NCBI GenBank assembly: GCA_963971575.1
Contig: OZ020622.1
Coordinates: forward strand, 16,246,879 to 16,310,878
Origin: Liopterus haemorrhoidalis
Lineage: Eukaryota > Arthropoda > Insecta > Coleoptera > Dytiscidae
DNA: 64,000 bases
Direction: 5' to 3'
Below are positions 45,866 through 56,510 of the stretch, one piece after another (positions within the stretch are counted from its first letter, which is position 1; every line of letters starts with the position of its first letter). Under the pieces are notes generated by a model. That model was given only the letters and a program-made list of their open reading frames with translations, did not search any database and had not been told where the DNA came from. The position numbers were made by a program, and so were the translations under genes.

Positions 45866-46274
45866 AAAGGTATTTCCAAAAATGCAAAATAAGGCGATAC
45901 ATAATTATTTTTAAATTAATAAACGCAATAAATCCAAAGAGATTGTTGTATCTACGACTGTTATATAAACTCTACTTTATTTAACTATTTAAGTAAGCGC
46001 AAATTAAGTCTTTAAGGGAAGAGTAAAAAAAGTAAAAAGTGCCGTAAGGTATTATTATTTCACTCTTACCATAAGCCCAATACAAATGCCAGCGATACGT
46101 TTTTGGGGTTCTAAACGCGTTCTCCGTAGGAAGAGGTGTCCAACCGAAGATTTTATGTACACGCGGGTATTGCGGATAAGCGGATATGATATATAATCCG
46201 CATCCGCACGATTTATATGATAATTTATCCGCATCCGCAGAAAAATGGCAGATATCCGCGGATTTGCAGGGCTC
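45866..46274. mobile_element. hAT (TAGAGCCCTGC family), right-end fragment
   Basis: Matches the right third of the 55313-56510 element, including TCTAAACGCGTTC, ATCCGCATCCGCACGATTTA and the terminus GCAGGGCTCTA. The left end is missing. Confidence 0.75.
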
Positions 46275-46282
46275 TACCTATA

Positions 46283-46559
46283 GGCTATTCCAAACCTTTA
46301 GGCGGAACTAGATTTTGCAATCTAGTAACTTTTGTGGTTTGATTTGTCATTCTTAATACAAATTTCCCATTTTTTTTGTCTTTAAAAAATCTGTACAATT
46401 ATTTTTAACAAATATCATTCGTTTCCATGGTTTCACTGTTTGAATTTTAATTTTTCACATGCCAACAAGAAACATGAAATACCCAAGCAAGGTCCCTTCT
46501 CGTGACAACCTAAAAAAACGAAATTCCCATCTAGTTCCGTTTAAAACAAAGAAATGACC
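46283..46559. mobile_element. AGTCTGTTCC MITE, longer subfamily
   Basis: Starts GGCTATTCCAAACCTTTAGG and ends CTAGTTCCGTTTAAAACAAA then TGACCTA; shares its interior with 61483-61888. It sits directly against the hAT fragment. Confidence 0.55.
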
Positions 46560-46923
46560 TATCTATTGATTTCTGTTTGAAAATTATATGAAATCAAATT
46601 TCAAATTGATTAAATAAATTGTAACTGATCGTCGTGAGAAAAGTTTTGTATGCATCTCGGGAGTAAAGTGCATTAATCCCTCAAATGAAAATACCCTCGA
46701 CTCCCTTCGGTTCTCTCGGGCATTAGTTACCGTCTCGGGATTCTTCTTCTGATTTGTTGGCTTTGAGACCACCATTCCGCCAATGCATAGCTTTTTATTT
46801 ACTTATAAATTTTAATTAATTTCCTTGAGGAAACCAATAATTTTCTTGCAAACTGCTGGGGAGGAGTTGGTCAGGATAGATTTAATAGAAATAGGAGTGG
46901 GGAGAATTTGTGATAAATGCAGG

Positions 46924-47059
46924 CAGTGACGGACTAAGGAAAATCGGGGCCCTAGCCAAAGTTCTCATTGCGGGCCTTACTAGTTAAAAAAAATCATAAA
47001 AATAATAATGAACCGTCTAACGGGTCTTAGGCAGTTGCCTAGGCCAAAGTCCATCCCTG
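46924..47059. mobile_element. 136-bp hAT MITE
   Basis: CAGTGACGGACTAAGG and AAAGTCCATCCCTG, with perfect AATGCAGG duplications (46916-46923, 47060-47067). Confidence 0.88.
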
Positions 47060-47201
47060 AATGCAGGTATAGTAAAGAAGACTTGTTGTAGTGTATAAAA
47101 CCATCACTTTACTCCCTTTTCATGAGCCGCGAGCAAAAACATCATCATATCTTTAGAACTCCGTACTGATTTTCAAAATTATTTCAATTCTGATTAGTGT
47201 A

Positions 47202-48490
47202 CCAGGTCTACAAGTATGAAATGCAGATTTTTTTCAAACTTGCCGCGCAAACAGAGTGTATAGTTCAAAGTTTCAACACATATGGCGTTTTGTTAAGTTA
47301 TCATTAAGTGTCAAATGCGTATAGGTTATAATTTGAAAAGTGATCATATAGTTTTGTTTTACTGTGTTAAAAATGTCAAATTTTGTGTCAAATAAAGAGC
47401 ATTCGCGGACAGTACTACTGTTTTGTTTTCATTTGAAAAAAACTGCTGCTGAATCATACCGACTGCTTCGAGAAGCTTATGGTGAATATGCTCCATCGCA
47501 AGATACGTGTGAACGATGGTTTCGGCGTTTCAAAAGTGGTGACTTTGATGTTACAGACAAAGAACATGAAAAACCTCCAAAAAAATATGAAGATACAAAA
47601 TTGGAAACATTGCTACAGGAAGACGATAGTCAATCACAAAAACAACTAGCAGAGCAGTTAGGCGTTAGTCAACAAGCTGTTTCCAATCGCCTACGAGAGA
47701 TGGGTAAGATCCAGAAAGTCGGCAGATGGGTTCCACATGCATTGAATGAGAGGCAGATGGAAAAACGCAAAAACACTTGTGAAATTTTGCTTGCACGATA
47801 CAAAAGAAAGTCTTTTTTGCATCGTATCATTACTGGCGATGAAAAATGGATTTATTTTGAAAATCCCAAACGCAAAAAATCATGGGTGAACCCAGGCTCA
47901 CCATCCACATCAACTGCAAGACCGAATCGCTTTGGCAAAATGACAATGCTCTGTACTTGGTGGGACCAAAAGGGTGTGGTCTATTATGAATTGTTAAAAC
48001 CTGGTGAAACAGTTAATACCCAACGCTACCAACAACAACTGATCGAATTGAACCATTCGCTGCTCATAAAACGACCAGAATACGAAAGAATACAGCATAA
48101 GGTAATCTTTCTTCACGATAACGGTCCATTACATAAGGTAAAAGCAGTTTGCAACACATTGGAGGCACTCAAATGGGAAGTGCTACCCCATGCCGCTTAC
48201 TCACCAGCCTTGGCCCCTTCAGATTACCACTTGTTCGCATCGATGGGTCACCCACTTGCCGAGCAGCAATTTTGTTCATATGAAAATGTGAAGGAATGGC
48301 TAGATGAATGGTTTGCGGGGAAAGGGGAAGTGTTCTACTGGCGAGGTATTCACAAATTGCCTGAAAGATGGGGAAAATGTATAACTTCTAATGGAGCATA
48401 CTTTGAATAAATAAACTTTTACTGTTCTTTTGAGTTTAATGTGTTTTATTAAAAAAAAAAAAAATCCGCATTTCATACTTGTAGACCTGG
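47202..48490 (+). mobile_element. Complete Mos1-like mariner transposon
   Basis: CCAGGTCTACAAGTATGAAA TGCAGATTTTTTT at left and the inverse at right (ending ACTTGTAGACCTGG) differ at one base in about 33. TA flanks at 47200-47201 and 48491-48492. The 1289-bp length is close to Mos1 (1286 bp). It is inserted in a dispersed repeat whose unoccupied copy lies at about 63600-63720. The single ORF, intact ends and near-identical repeats make this the one structurally complete element in the window. Confidence 0.97.
47373..48410 (+). CDS. Mariner transposase, full length (mauritiana subfamily)
   Basis: 345 codons, the length of Mos1 transposase. It catalyses cut-and-paste transposition at TA targets in the nucleus. 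Residues 1-110 hold two HTH motifs (CERWFRRFKSGDFDV at 45-59; QLAEQLGVSQQAVSNRLREM at 91-110). The catalytic triad is complete: D156 in TGDEKW, D249 in FLHDN and D284 in APSDYH, giving D34D spacing. Two conserved motifs are altered: the linker reads WVPHAL where the family has WVPHEL, and YSPAL replaces YSPDL; HDNGPLH also differs from the usual HDNAPSH. These could weaken activity. ATG at 47373 is preferred over an upstream GTG because it matches the family N-terminus (MSNFV). Confidence 0.97.
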   Translation: MSNFVSNKEHSRTVLLFCFHLKKTAAESYRLLREAYGEYAPSQDTCERWFRRFKSGDFDVTDKEHEKPPKKYEDTKLETLLQEDDSQSQKQLAEQLGVSQQAVSNRLREMGKIQKVGRWVPHALNERQMEKRKNTCEILLARYKRKSFLHRIITGDEKWIYFENPKRKKSWVNPGSPSTSTARPNRFGKMTMLCTWWDQKGVVYYELLKPGETVNTQRYQQQLIELNHSLLIKRPEYERIQHKVIFLHDNGPLHKVKAVCNTLEALKWEVLPHAAYSPALAPSDYHLFASMGHPLAEQQFCSYENVKEWLDEWFAGKGEVFYWRGIHKLPERWGKCITSNGAYFE

Positions 48491-49012
48491 TATATATCGT
48501 GTACCAACTTTGCCGCTGACGAAACCTATATTGTCGCTAATAATTTGAAGAAAATGCGTAAAATATAACCGAAAAACATGGAATTCGTTTTTTTATTTCG
48601 ATTATAATTTAAAGGCAGTGTAAGTGCTAATAGCCATTGATGTTACGTGTCAAAAATTAACACCGTTTGCAAGTTAAATTTTGCAGTATTTATATAAAAT
48701 TTCAATTTTCAATGTTAAATAATTTTTTTTATTGTTCAAGCTAATTAAAATAAGGTAAAAATAATTATCTACAGACTTGAAATAAATATTTACATAAATC
48801 CTACGATTAAACAGAATGATATAGGTATTTTTAAACACATTTACTACCCATTAATACATCAGTCGTAGGATTCGAATCACAATAAAACTGCTATAAAAAT
48901 TTACAATGCAAAAATACCTTTAAAATAATCAAGAGCGGCTTGTATATAAGGGCAAATGGGCATTACCCTTCAAGAGAAATGTTTCTTTTTTTTTAATCTT
49001 AACCTTTTTAAA
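48491..49012. repeat. Dispersed repeat hosting the mariner
   Basis: 48493-48590 (ATCGTGTACCAACTTTGCCG, GAAACCTATATTGTCGC) matches 63,600-63,680 on the opposite strand. The remainder is unremarkable A+T-rich DNA. Confidence 0.6.
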
Positions 49013-49252
49013 TTATTATTATTTTATTTATTTTACATCGGCCTATTTCTGCAACGAAGCTAATCGCCAATGCCAAGGGGCGAGGTCCTACACCTCGATG
49101 AGGGGTGAATGATTGTGAAAATGGGAGTAATGTAAACATACTATTCTCGCCCGAATAATATCACCAACGGTGAATCGAACCAACAATCAATTCAGATTGT
49201 TTTCACCAGTCAGAACTGCACGATTTAACCAGATCGGCCACTCCGTTGGCTT
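49013..49252 (-). repeat. tRNA-derived SINE
   Basis: On minus, GCCAACGGAGTGGCCGATCT GGTTAA holds the A box (49226-49250) and TTGGTTCGATTCACCG the B box (49168-49184). An unrelated body of about 150 bp follows (GGGGTGTAGGACCTCGCCCC-like). Confidence 0.7.
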
Positions 49253-49403
49253 TAACATTTTTAAATTTTATTTAATAATGATAATAATTGATTTATTATA
49301 ATTCCAAAGATATAAAGACGTTAAGATTCTTATTTCATTTTACAGCTTGTTTGTTTTTATACGCTGCACTATTGAATTTCGCGCCCTTATTTATGAACAG
49401 CGC

Positions 49404-50222
49404 TGCGGTATTGAGAAGTGACATTACCGGTGGCGGCGCTGTGCTCCAAGGCAATATGGCTGTTGTCTCTAGTACCCAGCTGTCAATATGCTAATAGCGA
49501 GCAGGTTTATTTAAGCACAGTACATTTTTATTTGATGAAAATGCGAGTAAATATTTGCGAATTTTTTTAATTTTTAAGCGCTACACATGTATCGTGGTGT
49601 ATAACAGAAGGTGGGCATCATTTAAAGTTTAATTTCAGCAGATTTATTGAAGTGTAATTTGTAGTTGAGCAAGTGTTAAATGCCGGGCACGTAATTTTAT
49701 GTGGTACATCTGAGTGTCGGTCATCTGATTTTACAATATATGGATTATGTTTGCAAACAAGTACATTATGTTCATTGCCTCATGAAATAAAATTAGTTTT
49801 AGTTGGACAGGAGCAGCTAAAAGATAAATATGCAATTTGCAGGTGCAAGCATATTAATGCAGTTTTGTTTTTCTGCGACAAATGTAATGAACAAACTCGC
49901 ATAGCATCAGTTACTTTTTAATTCAAAATATATTCCCATGCTTTCCTCCTGTCCATAAACAAATTTTTCCCAATCTGGACTTAATATTAACTTTCCCTCT
50001 AATTTTCTTAAGAAAAGAAAAAACTAAGATTCCTATCTTTGTCCTGTCTTGAATGACAGCAAAAAAACACTACAATTTGTTCTACTTTTATAGTTTTTCA
50101 CAACTTCTATCGACATTTAACAAAAATTCAACACTAGAACTTATGTAATAACATCAAACAGTACTAGAGCGCCTAGTACAACATTTGACCACCAGACTGC
50201 ATATCGAGCATGTCAGTTCTCA
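49404..50222 (+). repeat. Longer copy of the element seen at 27.9 kb
   Basis: 49411-49543 and 50106-50222 match 27936-28068 and 28078-28200 respectively; 49544-50105 is present only here and holds the cysteine-rich ORF. Termini were not found. Confidence 0.6.
49658..49921 (+). CDS. Unidentified cysteine-rich ORF
   Basis: An open frame of about 87 codons ends at TAA 49919-49921; it has no ATG near its start (first alternative start GTG at 49673), so it may be an exon or the tail of a longer frame. An AG at 49664-49665 after a T-rich stretch could be a splice acceptor. Visible motifs: CGTSECRSSDFTIYGLCLQ and CRCKHINAVLFFCDKC (about residues 5-28 and 58-74), i.e. paired C-x-C/C-x2-C groups as in small zinc-binding domains. 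I do not recognise the family. It lies inside a repeated element, so it is likelier a TE gene fragment than a host gene. Confidence 0.35.
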   Translation, partial: FVVEQVLNAGHVILCGTSECRSSDFTIYGLCLQTSTLCSLPHEIKLVLVGQEQLKDKYAICRCKHINAVLFFCDKCNEQTRIASVTF

Positions 50223-51305
50223 ATACAGAGTTGAAATTTTTGCCGCACTGCATCCAAGGCTATTTGCGCCTACACAGCCCAATAAATATCACGTGGGTGA
50301 TCGGAACAATCTTCGGAACTCGCTAGTGCCCCATTTTCTTATTTTTTTAAGCCAAAAATACATTAGGCCTAGGCTAATGTTAAATTTGCATTCAAATTTA
50401 ACCTAAAGTGTAACTTTTACCTGTAGACCTATAAACGGTAAGCCCGCCCAGAGTCGGCTCTTAGTAGGTAGAGCCTAAAGGGTTTATATAAGCCAAAAGG
50501 TTTATATGGGTAAAATAAGAACAATAATTCTTTTATTTCCTGGTGTATTTTAGTTCTGTAAATTATTTAAATTTTAGTTTTAAATATGTACGTACGACGA
50601 ACATTCGGAATAAGTGAACTCTTGCGCTCAACTGATAGTTTTTAGCAAAAACACGAATAATTTTGCTCACTAGGCATTTTTAAGTGTTTCATTGTGAAGT
50701 CGTATGTAGGCGGCCACGTGCATTTCAATGAAATTTGCACATATTGTATTTTTACATGGCTTTATATATGATCCATTTTGAAGCGGTGTTGGGAACTAGA
50801 GGATTAATATGAAAACAAAACTATATAACTGGTAAGTTTTGGTATTTTTTTATTTAAACTCTGATAGCCCCCCAGTAATATTGCTACAGCCGCCACTGAA
50901 AACAATCATTAAATAGATTTACCCTTTGTTATGCAACTCGCTTGACACACGTGTATCGATGGGTTGCATATGTGCTTTAATTTTAAACTTTTTGATTTTT
51001 AGGAGATATTTTATAGGATCTAAAGGATTTGAGAGTGAATTTTATGTTAAATTTACAAAAGGGCATCACTGAAAGCTCATATAATGTCATGACATTTTGC
51101 TTTTCGCTGTAAAAATGAAAGCTTGACATTTAAAGTTTGATTTTAACTAAAAATATAAATTTTTATAAAATATTTATAGCAAATTTTGACCTCTTAATGA
51201 ATCTATTGTACAAATTTTTAATCAACAGTTGAGGGGTTAGTAGATATTAAATCAAATAGAGCAACATTTAATCAACGCGTTTCATAGAGACTGGAAAAAG
51301 TCCTA
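50223..51305. other. No gene seen
   Basis: Noncoding spacer. GCTACAGCCGCCACTG at 50,885 looks like a hAT right end, but no partner or duplication was found. Confidence 0.4.
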
Positions 51306-51428
51306 GTTATCTGCAGGGATGGGGAGTCGACAGAAAAATTATCGACTCCCGACTCTCGACTCCGGAGTCGGTATTTTTGAAAATCGACTCCGACTCCGAC
51401 TCCCGACTCCTTTCACTGGTAAATTGTA

Positions 51429-51610
51429 AAGTCTATTCCAAATGTTTAAGCGGAACTAAATGAAATTTTTATTTTCTCAAATTATCACGAGTTTACTTTT
51501 TAACTATCAAAGTGGGCTTTTGTTAAACAAAATGATACAAAGCTTCATTCAATCCTTAAAAGTTAGTAGATTTCGATATCTAATTCCGCTTAAACCAAGC
51601 AAACAGACTA
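51429..51610. mobile_element. 182-bp MITE inside the GACTCC hAT
   Basis: AAGTCTATTCCAAATGTTTA at left and AAGCAAACAGACTA at right, with TA flanks. Confidence 0.8.
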
Positions 51611-51750
51611 TACTTACATTAAATATTTTGGGTTGGGGCGAGCTGTTTTTATAAAATGTTATTTTCATTTCATCTTGACTATTGAGTCATTTTTAATACA
51701 AATTTTCAAAAACATTAGTTTTAAAAAAAAATTGTTTTGTATTTTATATA

Positions 51751-51932
51751 AAGTCTGTTCCTTTGGTTTAGGCGGAACTAGATTTTCAATACTAGTTACT
51801 TTTACCGTTTGATTGAAGCTTTTGATCATTTTGTTCAGGAAAAGCCAACTTCAATATATAAAAAAATAGCTAATGACAACTTACAAAAATGAAAATTCCA
51901 GTTAGTTCCGCTTAATCGTTTGGAACAGACTG
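51751..51932. mobile_element. 182-bp MITE, second copy, opposite orientation
   Basis: AAGTCTGTTCCTTTGGTTTA and AATCGTTTGGAACAGACTG with TA flanks (51749-51750, 51933-51934); inverted relative to the copy at 4783. Confidence 0.85.
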
Positions 51933-52429
51933 TACTTTATTTTTCATAACATGTCACTTTTTTCTTTTGACATATAGATTTTAGCTGCCAACATGAAACA
52001 TAAAATAATCACAAAGCCCGTTACAACTTGAGGAAATAAAAATCCAGTTTAGTTTCGTTTTAACATAATAAACAAAGTATACAAAAAAAGAAAAATTAGA
52101 TATTACTAAAAATTAACTAAATTTTTAACTGAAAAGCATGAAGGAAACCGGAATTAAATATTTTTAATTTCATTTTCGTTCATGAACAGAAAAAAATGTC
52201 GTTCCTGTTCCCATTCTTTAACAAATTCTGGTAGTATGGTATTTTGCTTTCGCTTTCGGATTGTTCTCATCCTTGATAAATATGTAGTCAAAGAGTCGGG
52301 AGTCGATAACTTTTTCCGACTCCCGACTCCGACTCCTCCAAAAAGCTTCGACTCCTCGACTCCCGACTCCCGACTCCCGACTCCGACTCCGACTCCGACT
52401 CCCCATCCCTGGTTATCTGTGTCTACAAG

Positions 52430-53470
52430 TAGAGCCCTGCGCGGATAAGTTTTTCTGTATCCGCATCCGCATAGACAGAATCCGCATCCGATCCGCAGCC
52501 TTTGTAAATATAAAATCCGAATCCGATCCGCATCCGTAAAAATATCCGCACAATCCGCACAGGATTTGCTGTCTGTTTGGAAATATCTAACATGTTTCGC
52601 ATTATTTGGCATATCGCTATCGCTATTTTAAAACAGTACTAAATTTTTTTATATTTTGTCACATTAATATTACTTGGTCCAGAAATATGTTTTCTATCTA
52701 ACGTCGTACTGAGATTATATAGATTAAAAAATAAAGATGTAAATTACAATTATTCGACTCTTAAACCAAGTTTATATAAAATGTAAAACTTTAAACAGCA
52801 ATATCTCAGAATCTTAGTTTTTTAAGATATCTCACTATTATTTGACCAATAAATAACAAGGAAAATCCTATAAGATCAGCAAATTTAAAAAAATAAGTTC
52901 TTAATAATAAAACTAAATTCTTAAATTCATCCTATTATGAAAAGATGAATGTTATATGACGATTTCAAAAATTTTAAGATATTTTTATTTTACTTTATGC
53001 TTCTTATGTTTTTAAATGTGGCAAATTACCATGGTTAATTTTTACTAATATTTCCAGAAATGCAAAATAAGGCGATAAATTACATAATTATTTTTAAATT
53101 AATAAACTGGCAATAAATCCAAAGATATTGTTGTATCTACGACTGTTATGTAAACTATATACTATATTTAACTATTTAAGTAAGCGTAAAGTAGGTCTTT
53201 ATGGACAGAGTAAAAAAAGGTAAAAGTGCCGTAGCGTATAATTATTTCACTTTTGCCATAAGCACAATACAAATGCCAGCGAAACATTTTTAGGGTTCTA
53301 AACGCGTCTGCGGTATGAAGAGACGTCCAACCGAAGATTTTGTCACGCGGATATTGCCGATACGCGCATATGATATATAATCCGCATCCGCACGATTTAA
53401 ATGATATTTTTCCGCATCCGCAGAAAAATGGCGGATATCCGCGGGTAATCCGCGGACTCACGTTTAGGCA
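52430..53470. mobile_element. hAT of the TAGAGCCCTGC family, right end decayed
   Basis: Begins TAGAGCCCTGCGCGGATAAG only 10 bp after the previous hAT's duplication. Subterminal ATCCGCATCCGC repeats lie at both ends. It is homologous throughout to 55313-56510 but its right terminus diverges after GTAATCCGCGGA, so no duplication is visible. Confidence 0.75.
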
Positions 53471-53570
53471 CAACCCTTGTAATCATTAAAATTGGAAATT
53501 ATATTAGGTCGTTAAAGATAAATTTGTAGAAAAAAGGTTAATTGATAACTTACAAATATAAGGAATTATT

Positions 53571-54309
53571 TTATTCGTCAAAGTATGCACTCATATTGTC
53601 TATACACTTTTGCCATTTAAGCGGCAGGTTGTTCAGGCCGGTGGCATAAAACCCTGGCGGACGAGAGTCAATGAATTCCTGGAAGGCCAGTTTTACAGCA
53701 TTGTCGGAATCAGGGCCGGCGCTAGGATTTGCGAGGCCAGCAAGTGAAGAGCAAAAAAAAGGTCTTCATCTCCAAGTGAAGACCAGCGGGCCCTGCTGTT
53801 GACCGCGGGGCCATGTGCCACAGCACATGCTGCACATGCCTCGCGCCGGCCCTGGTCGGAATTAAACTGTTTTCCTATTAAAAAGTTGTCCAAATTGCGT
53901 AAGAAGTGGTAGTCAGTGGGGGTTAGGTCTGGTGAGTATGGAGGATGATGAAGAAGTTCCAACTCCAATTCCTGTAGTTTTGCCACAGTCATTTGTGCAG
54001 TGTGTGGTCTAGCGTTATCATGCAATAAGATAGGAGTCGATCTGACCAATCTAGGCTATTTTTCTTCAAGTTTTCGCATCATTTCATCCAGTTGGTTGCA
54101 GTATATTTCTGTTGTGATCGATGAGCCAGGTTTTTTTTTTCTTTTGTTTTTAAGTTACCTGTACGAAATTTGGCGAACCAATTTGATATTGTCTGCTGCG
54201 TAGTAACACTAGAGACAAATACACTATTAATGTTTCGCGCGGTCTGCGAAGCCATAGTTCCACGTAAGAACTCATACTTCATAATAGTGCGAATTTCCGA
54301 CCGTTCCAT
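53571..54309 (-). pseudogene. Mariner transposase pseudogene
   Basis: From ATG at 54307-54309: MERSEIRTIMKYEFLRGTMA with an HTH ending TISNWFAKFRTGN, then a frameshift at an A-run. The first catalytic segment is deleted. HDNARPHTAQMTVAKLQELE and HHPPYSPDLTPTDYHF supply the second and third aspartates with D34D-like spacing. A hAT interrupts after FLIGKQFNSD, beyond which the normal C-terminus (FQEFIDSR ... YFDE) resumes. Confidence 0.85.
53711..53854. mobile_element. 144-bp hAT MITE inside the mariner gene
   Basis: CAGGGCCGGCGCTAGG and CGCGCCGGCCCTG with perfect GTCGGAAT duplications (53703-53710, 53855-53862). One minisatellite unit (AAAAAAAAGGTCTTCATCTCC) survives. Confidence 0.92.
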
Positions 54310-54542
54310 GTTCAACAAATTAATTTTTAAAAAAAGTTTTTGATATTTTTTAGGGCGTACAATGATTTTTTTAAACAGGCGAGATGTGTAACTTTCCAAC
54401 AAAAAAACAAACAGAACGGTAAAATATTAAGCTAATGTCAAATAATAAGCTGTTAAGTTGGCAATATTATTAACTACAAATTTCATCCTTGACGACCCGA
54501 TAATTTTTTGATTTCACAGGTAGAGAAAAATAAACATAAAAA

Positions 54543-54830
54543 ACTAAAGCTGTTCAAAATGACCAACGTTTTCCTGCACACACAAATTTACTCGTCTTTT
54601 TATACTATTAAAAGCATTTATAAGAATTTGAGGAGTTATATTGGGACACTGATCGGTAATTCTGTTTTGCAGTTCCTCGATATTGTTAATAGGAGTCTTG
54701 TATACATTATTTTTGAGATAGGGGAATATAAAGTAATCTCAAATAAGTCAAGTCTGGTGATCTAGGTGGAAATTCTGGATTTGAACGTAAACTAATTATT
54801 CGATCGTCAAAAAAAGGTAATTGCTGGTCT
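54543..54830 (-). pseudogene. Tc1/mariner-superfamily transposase C-terminus
   Basis: Reading downward: PEFPPRSPDLTYLRLLYIPL, a stop, then YKTPINNIEELQNRITDQCP NITPQILINAF and RVNLCVQENVGHFEQL-stop. This is the end of an IS630/Tc1-type transposase common in arthropods (SPDLTPLDFFLW and KTPVNN-type motifs). It is degraded, with no element ends found. Confidence 0.7.
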
Positions 54831-54837
54831 AATTCAG

Positions 54838-55063
54838 ATGTACATGATTACAATACACAAGTTTTCCACTAGTATGTCACCTCTGTTCCACCTCAATACT
54901 GACGAGAAACTTCGCGGTCATCATCTCAAGTTGAAGCACGAGAAGTACAAACGACAGCTGAGGCAGTTCTTCGTAACCAATCGTGTCTTTGACTTGTGGA
55001 ACTGTCTCCCTGAAGAAGTTGTGTCTGCCCCAACCATAAACTCATTTCAATAAGGTCAAGCTA
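54838..55063 (+). pseudogene. CR1/L2-like RT C-terminal fragment
   Basis: DEKLRGHHLKLKHEKYKRQL then FFVTNRVFDLWNCLPEEVVS APTINSF is the terminal LRGH ... FF-x-x-RV-x-x-WN-x-LP motif of CR1/L2-type elements. A TAA-trinucleotide run at 56636-56650 is probably its 3-prime tail, separated by the hAT at 55196. Confidence 0.75.
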
Positions 55064-55312
55064 GGATAAGCTACCTATTTCCCTGAGTTTTGAACAATTT
55101 GTATTAGGTTAGATCTAGGTATAATAACTCTTATGTTAATTTTATTGTCAATAATATTTAAGTAGTTTGTAAGTATAAAACGTATATATGCCATGCAAGG
55201 ACGTAGCCAGAATTTTAGCTGGGGGGGGGGGCAAAAATAACAAAATAGGTCTTTTGTAGTACATTAAATAATAAAAGTCCGGAAGAAAACTTATAACAAC
55301 CTAAATTATATT

Positions 55313-56510
55313 TAAAGCCCTGCGCGGATACGTTTTTCTGTATCCGCATCCAATCCGCATCCGCATAGACAGGATCCGCATCCGCAGCCTTTGTAAATAT
55401 GAATATCCGCATCCGCAAAAATATCCGCACTATCCGCACAGGATTTGCTGTCTGTTAGGAAATAACTAACCTTTTTCGCCTATTGGAATATCGCTGCTTT
55501 AAAACTATTGAAATTTTTATCACATTACATATTACTGGGTCCAGAAATATGTTTTCTATCTAACGTCGTACTGAAACTATATAAATTAAAATATAAAGAT
55601 GGAAATTACAATTATTCGACTCTTAAACCAAGTTTATATAAAACGTAAAACTTTAAACAGTAATATCTCAAAAACTTAGTTTTTTAAGATACCTATTTCA
55701 CTATTGTTTTAGAGCAGCGATATTTAGAAATAATTAAACAGATTAATTTATCACATTTATGACCAATAAATAACAAGGAAAGTCCTATAAGATCAACAAA
55801 TTTATAAAAATGAGTTTTTAATAATAAAATTAAATTCTTAAATTCATCCTATTATTAAAAGATGAAAGTTATATGACGATTTCAAGATATTTTTATTTTT
55901 TTTTAATTTGATATGAGCTTCATATGTTTTTAAATGTGGCAATTGCCATGGTTAATTTTGACTAATATTTCCAAAAATGCAAAATAAAGCGATACAGTAA
56001 AATTTATTCCAAACGATTAGGCGGAACTAACCGCAATTTTCATTTTTGTAAGTTGTCATTAGCTATTTTTTTATATATTGAAGTGGCTTTATCCTGAACA
56101 AAATGATCTAGAGCTTCAATCAATCGGTAAAAGTAACTAAAATTGAAAATCTAGTTCCGCCTAAACCAAAAGAACAGACTTTACATAATTATTTTTTGAT
56201 TAATAAACTGACAATAAATCCAAAAAAATTGTTGTATCTACGACTTTTATTAAAAAGTGAAAAGTGCCGTAATGTATCATTATTTTACTCTTGCCATAAG
56301 CCCAATACAAATGCAAACGATACATTTTTGGGGTTCTAAACGCGTTCCTTAGGAAGAGGCGTCCAACCGAAGATTTTATATTCACGCGGATATTGCGGAT
56401 AAGGGGATATGATATAAAATCCGCATCCGCACGATTTAAATGATAATTTATCCGCATCCGCAGAAAAATAGCGGATATCCGCGGGTAATCCGCGGATTTG
56501 CAGGGCTCTA
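55313..56510. mobile_element. hAT of the TAGAGCCCTGC family, nested
   Basis: TAAAGCCCTGCGCGGATACG and GCGGATTTGCAGGGCTCTA, with perfect ATTATATT duplications (55305-55312, 56511-56518). ATCCGCATCC repeats at both ends. Noncoding; holds a 182-bp MITE. Confidence 0.92.
56000..56181. mobile_element. 182-bp MITE, innermost layer
   Basis: AAATTTATTCCAAACGATTA and CCAAAAGAACAGACTT with TA flanks (55998-55999, 56182-56183). Sister hATs at 45,890 and 53,060 lack it. Confidence 0.85.

Larger units (their letters stand above)
51314..52411. mobile_element. 1.1-kb hAT with GACTCC repeats
   Basis: CAGGGATGGGGAGTCGAC and GACTCCCCATCCCTG with perfect GTTATCTG duplications (51306-51313, 52412-52419). Hexamer runs of CCGACT/CGACTC occupy 51345-51415 and 52290-52400. 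Two 182-bp MITEs are inserted inside. Noncoding. Confidence 0.93.
53507..54497 (-). mobile_element. Cecropia-like mariner, deleted and interrupted
   Basis: Ends GGTCGTTAAAGATAAATTTG (53507, next to TA) and AAATTTCATCCTTGACGACC (to 54497) are inverted with a few mismatches; the right TA has decayed to CG. It contains an internal deletion and the hAT at 53711. Confidence 0.82.

Noticed and set aside
52154..52612. 152-codon minus-strand frame with Gly/Val and Ser/Arg repeats
   Set aside because: It spans two hAT ends and a target duplication; the repeats are translated GACTCC and ATCCGC hexamers.
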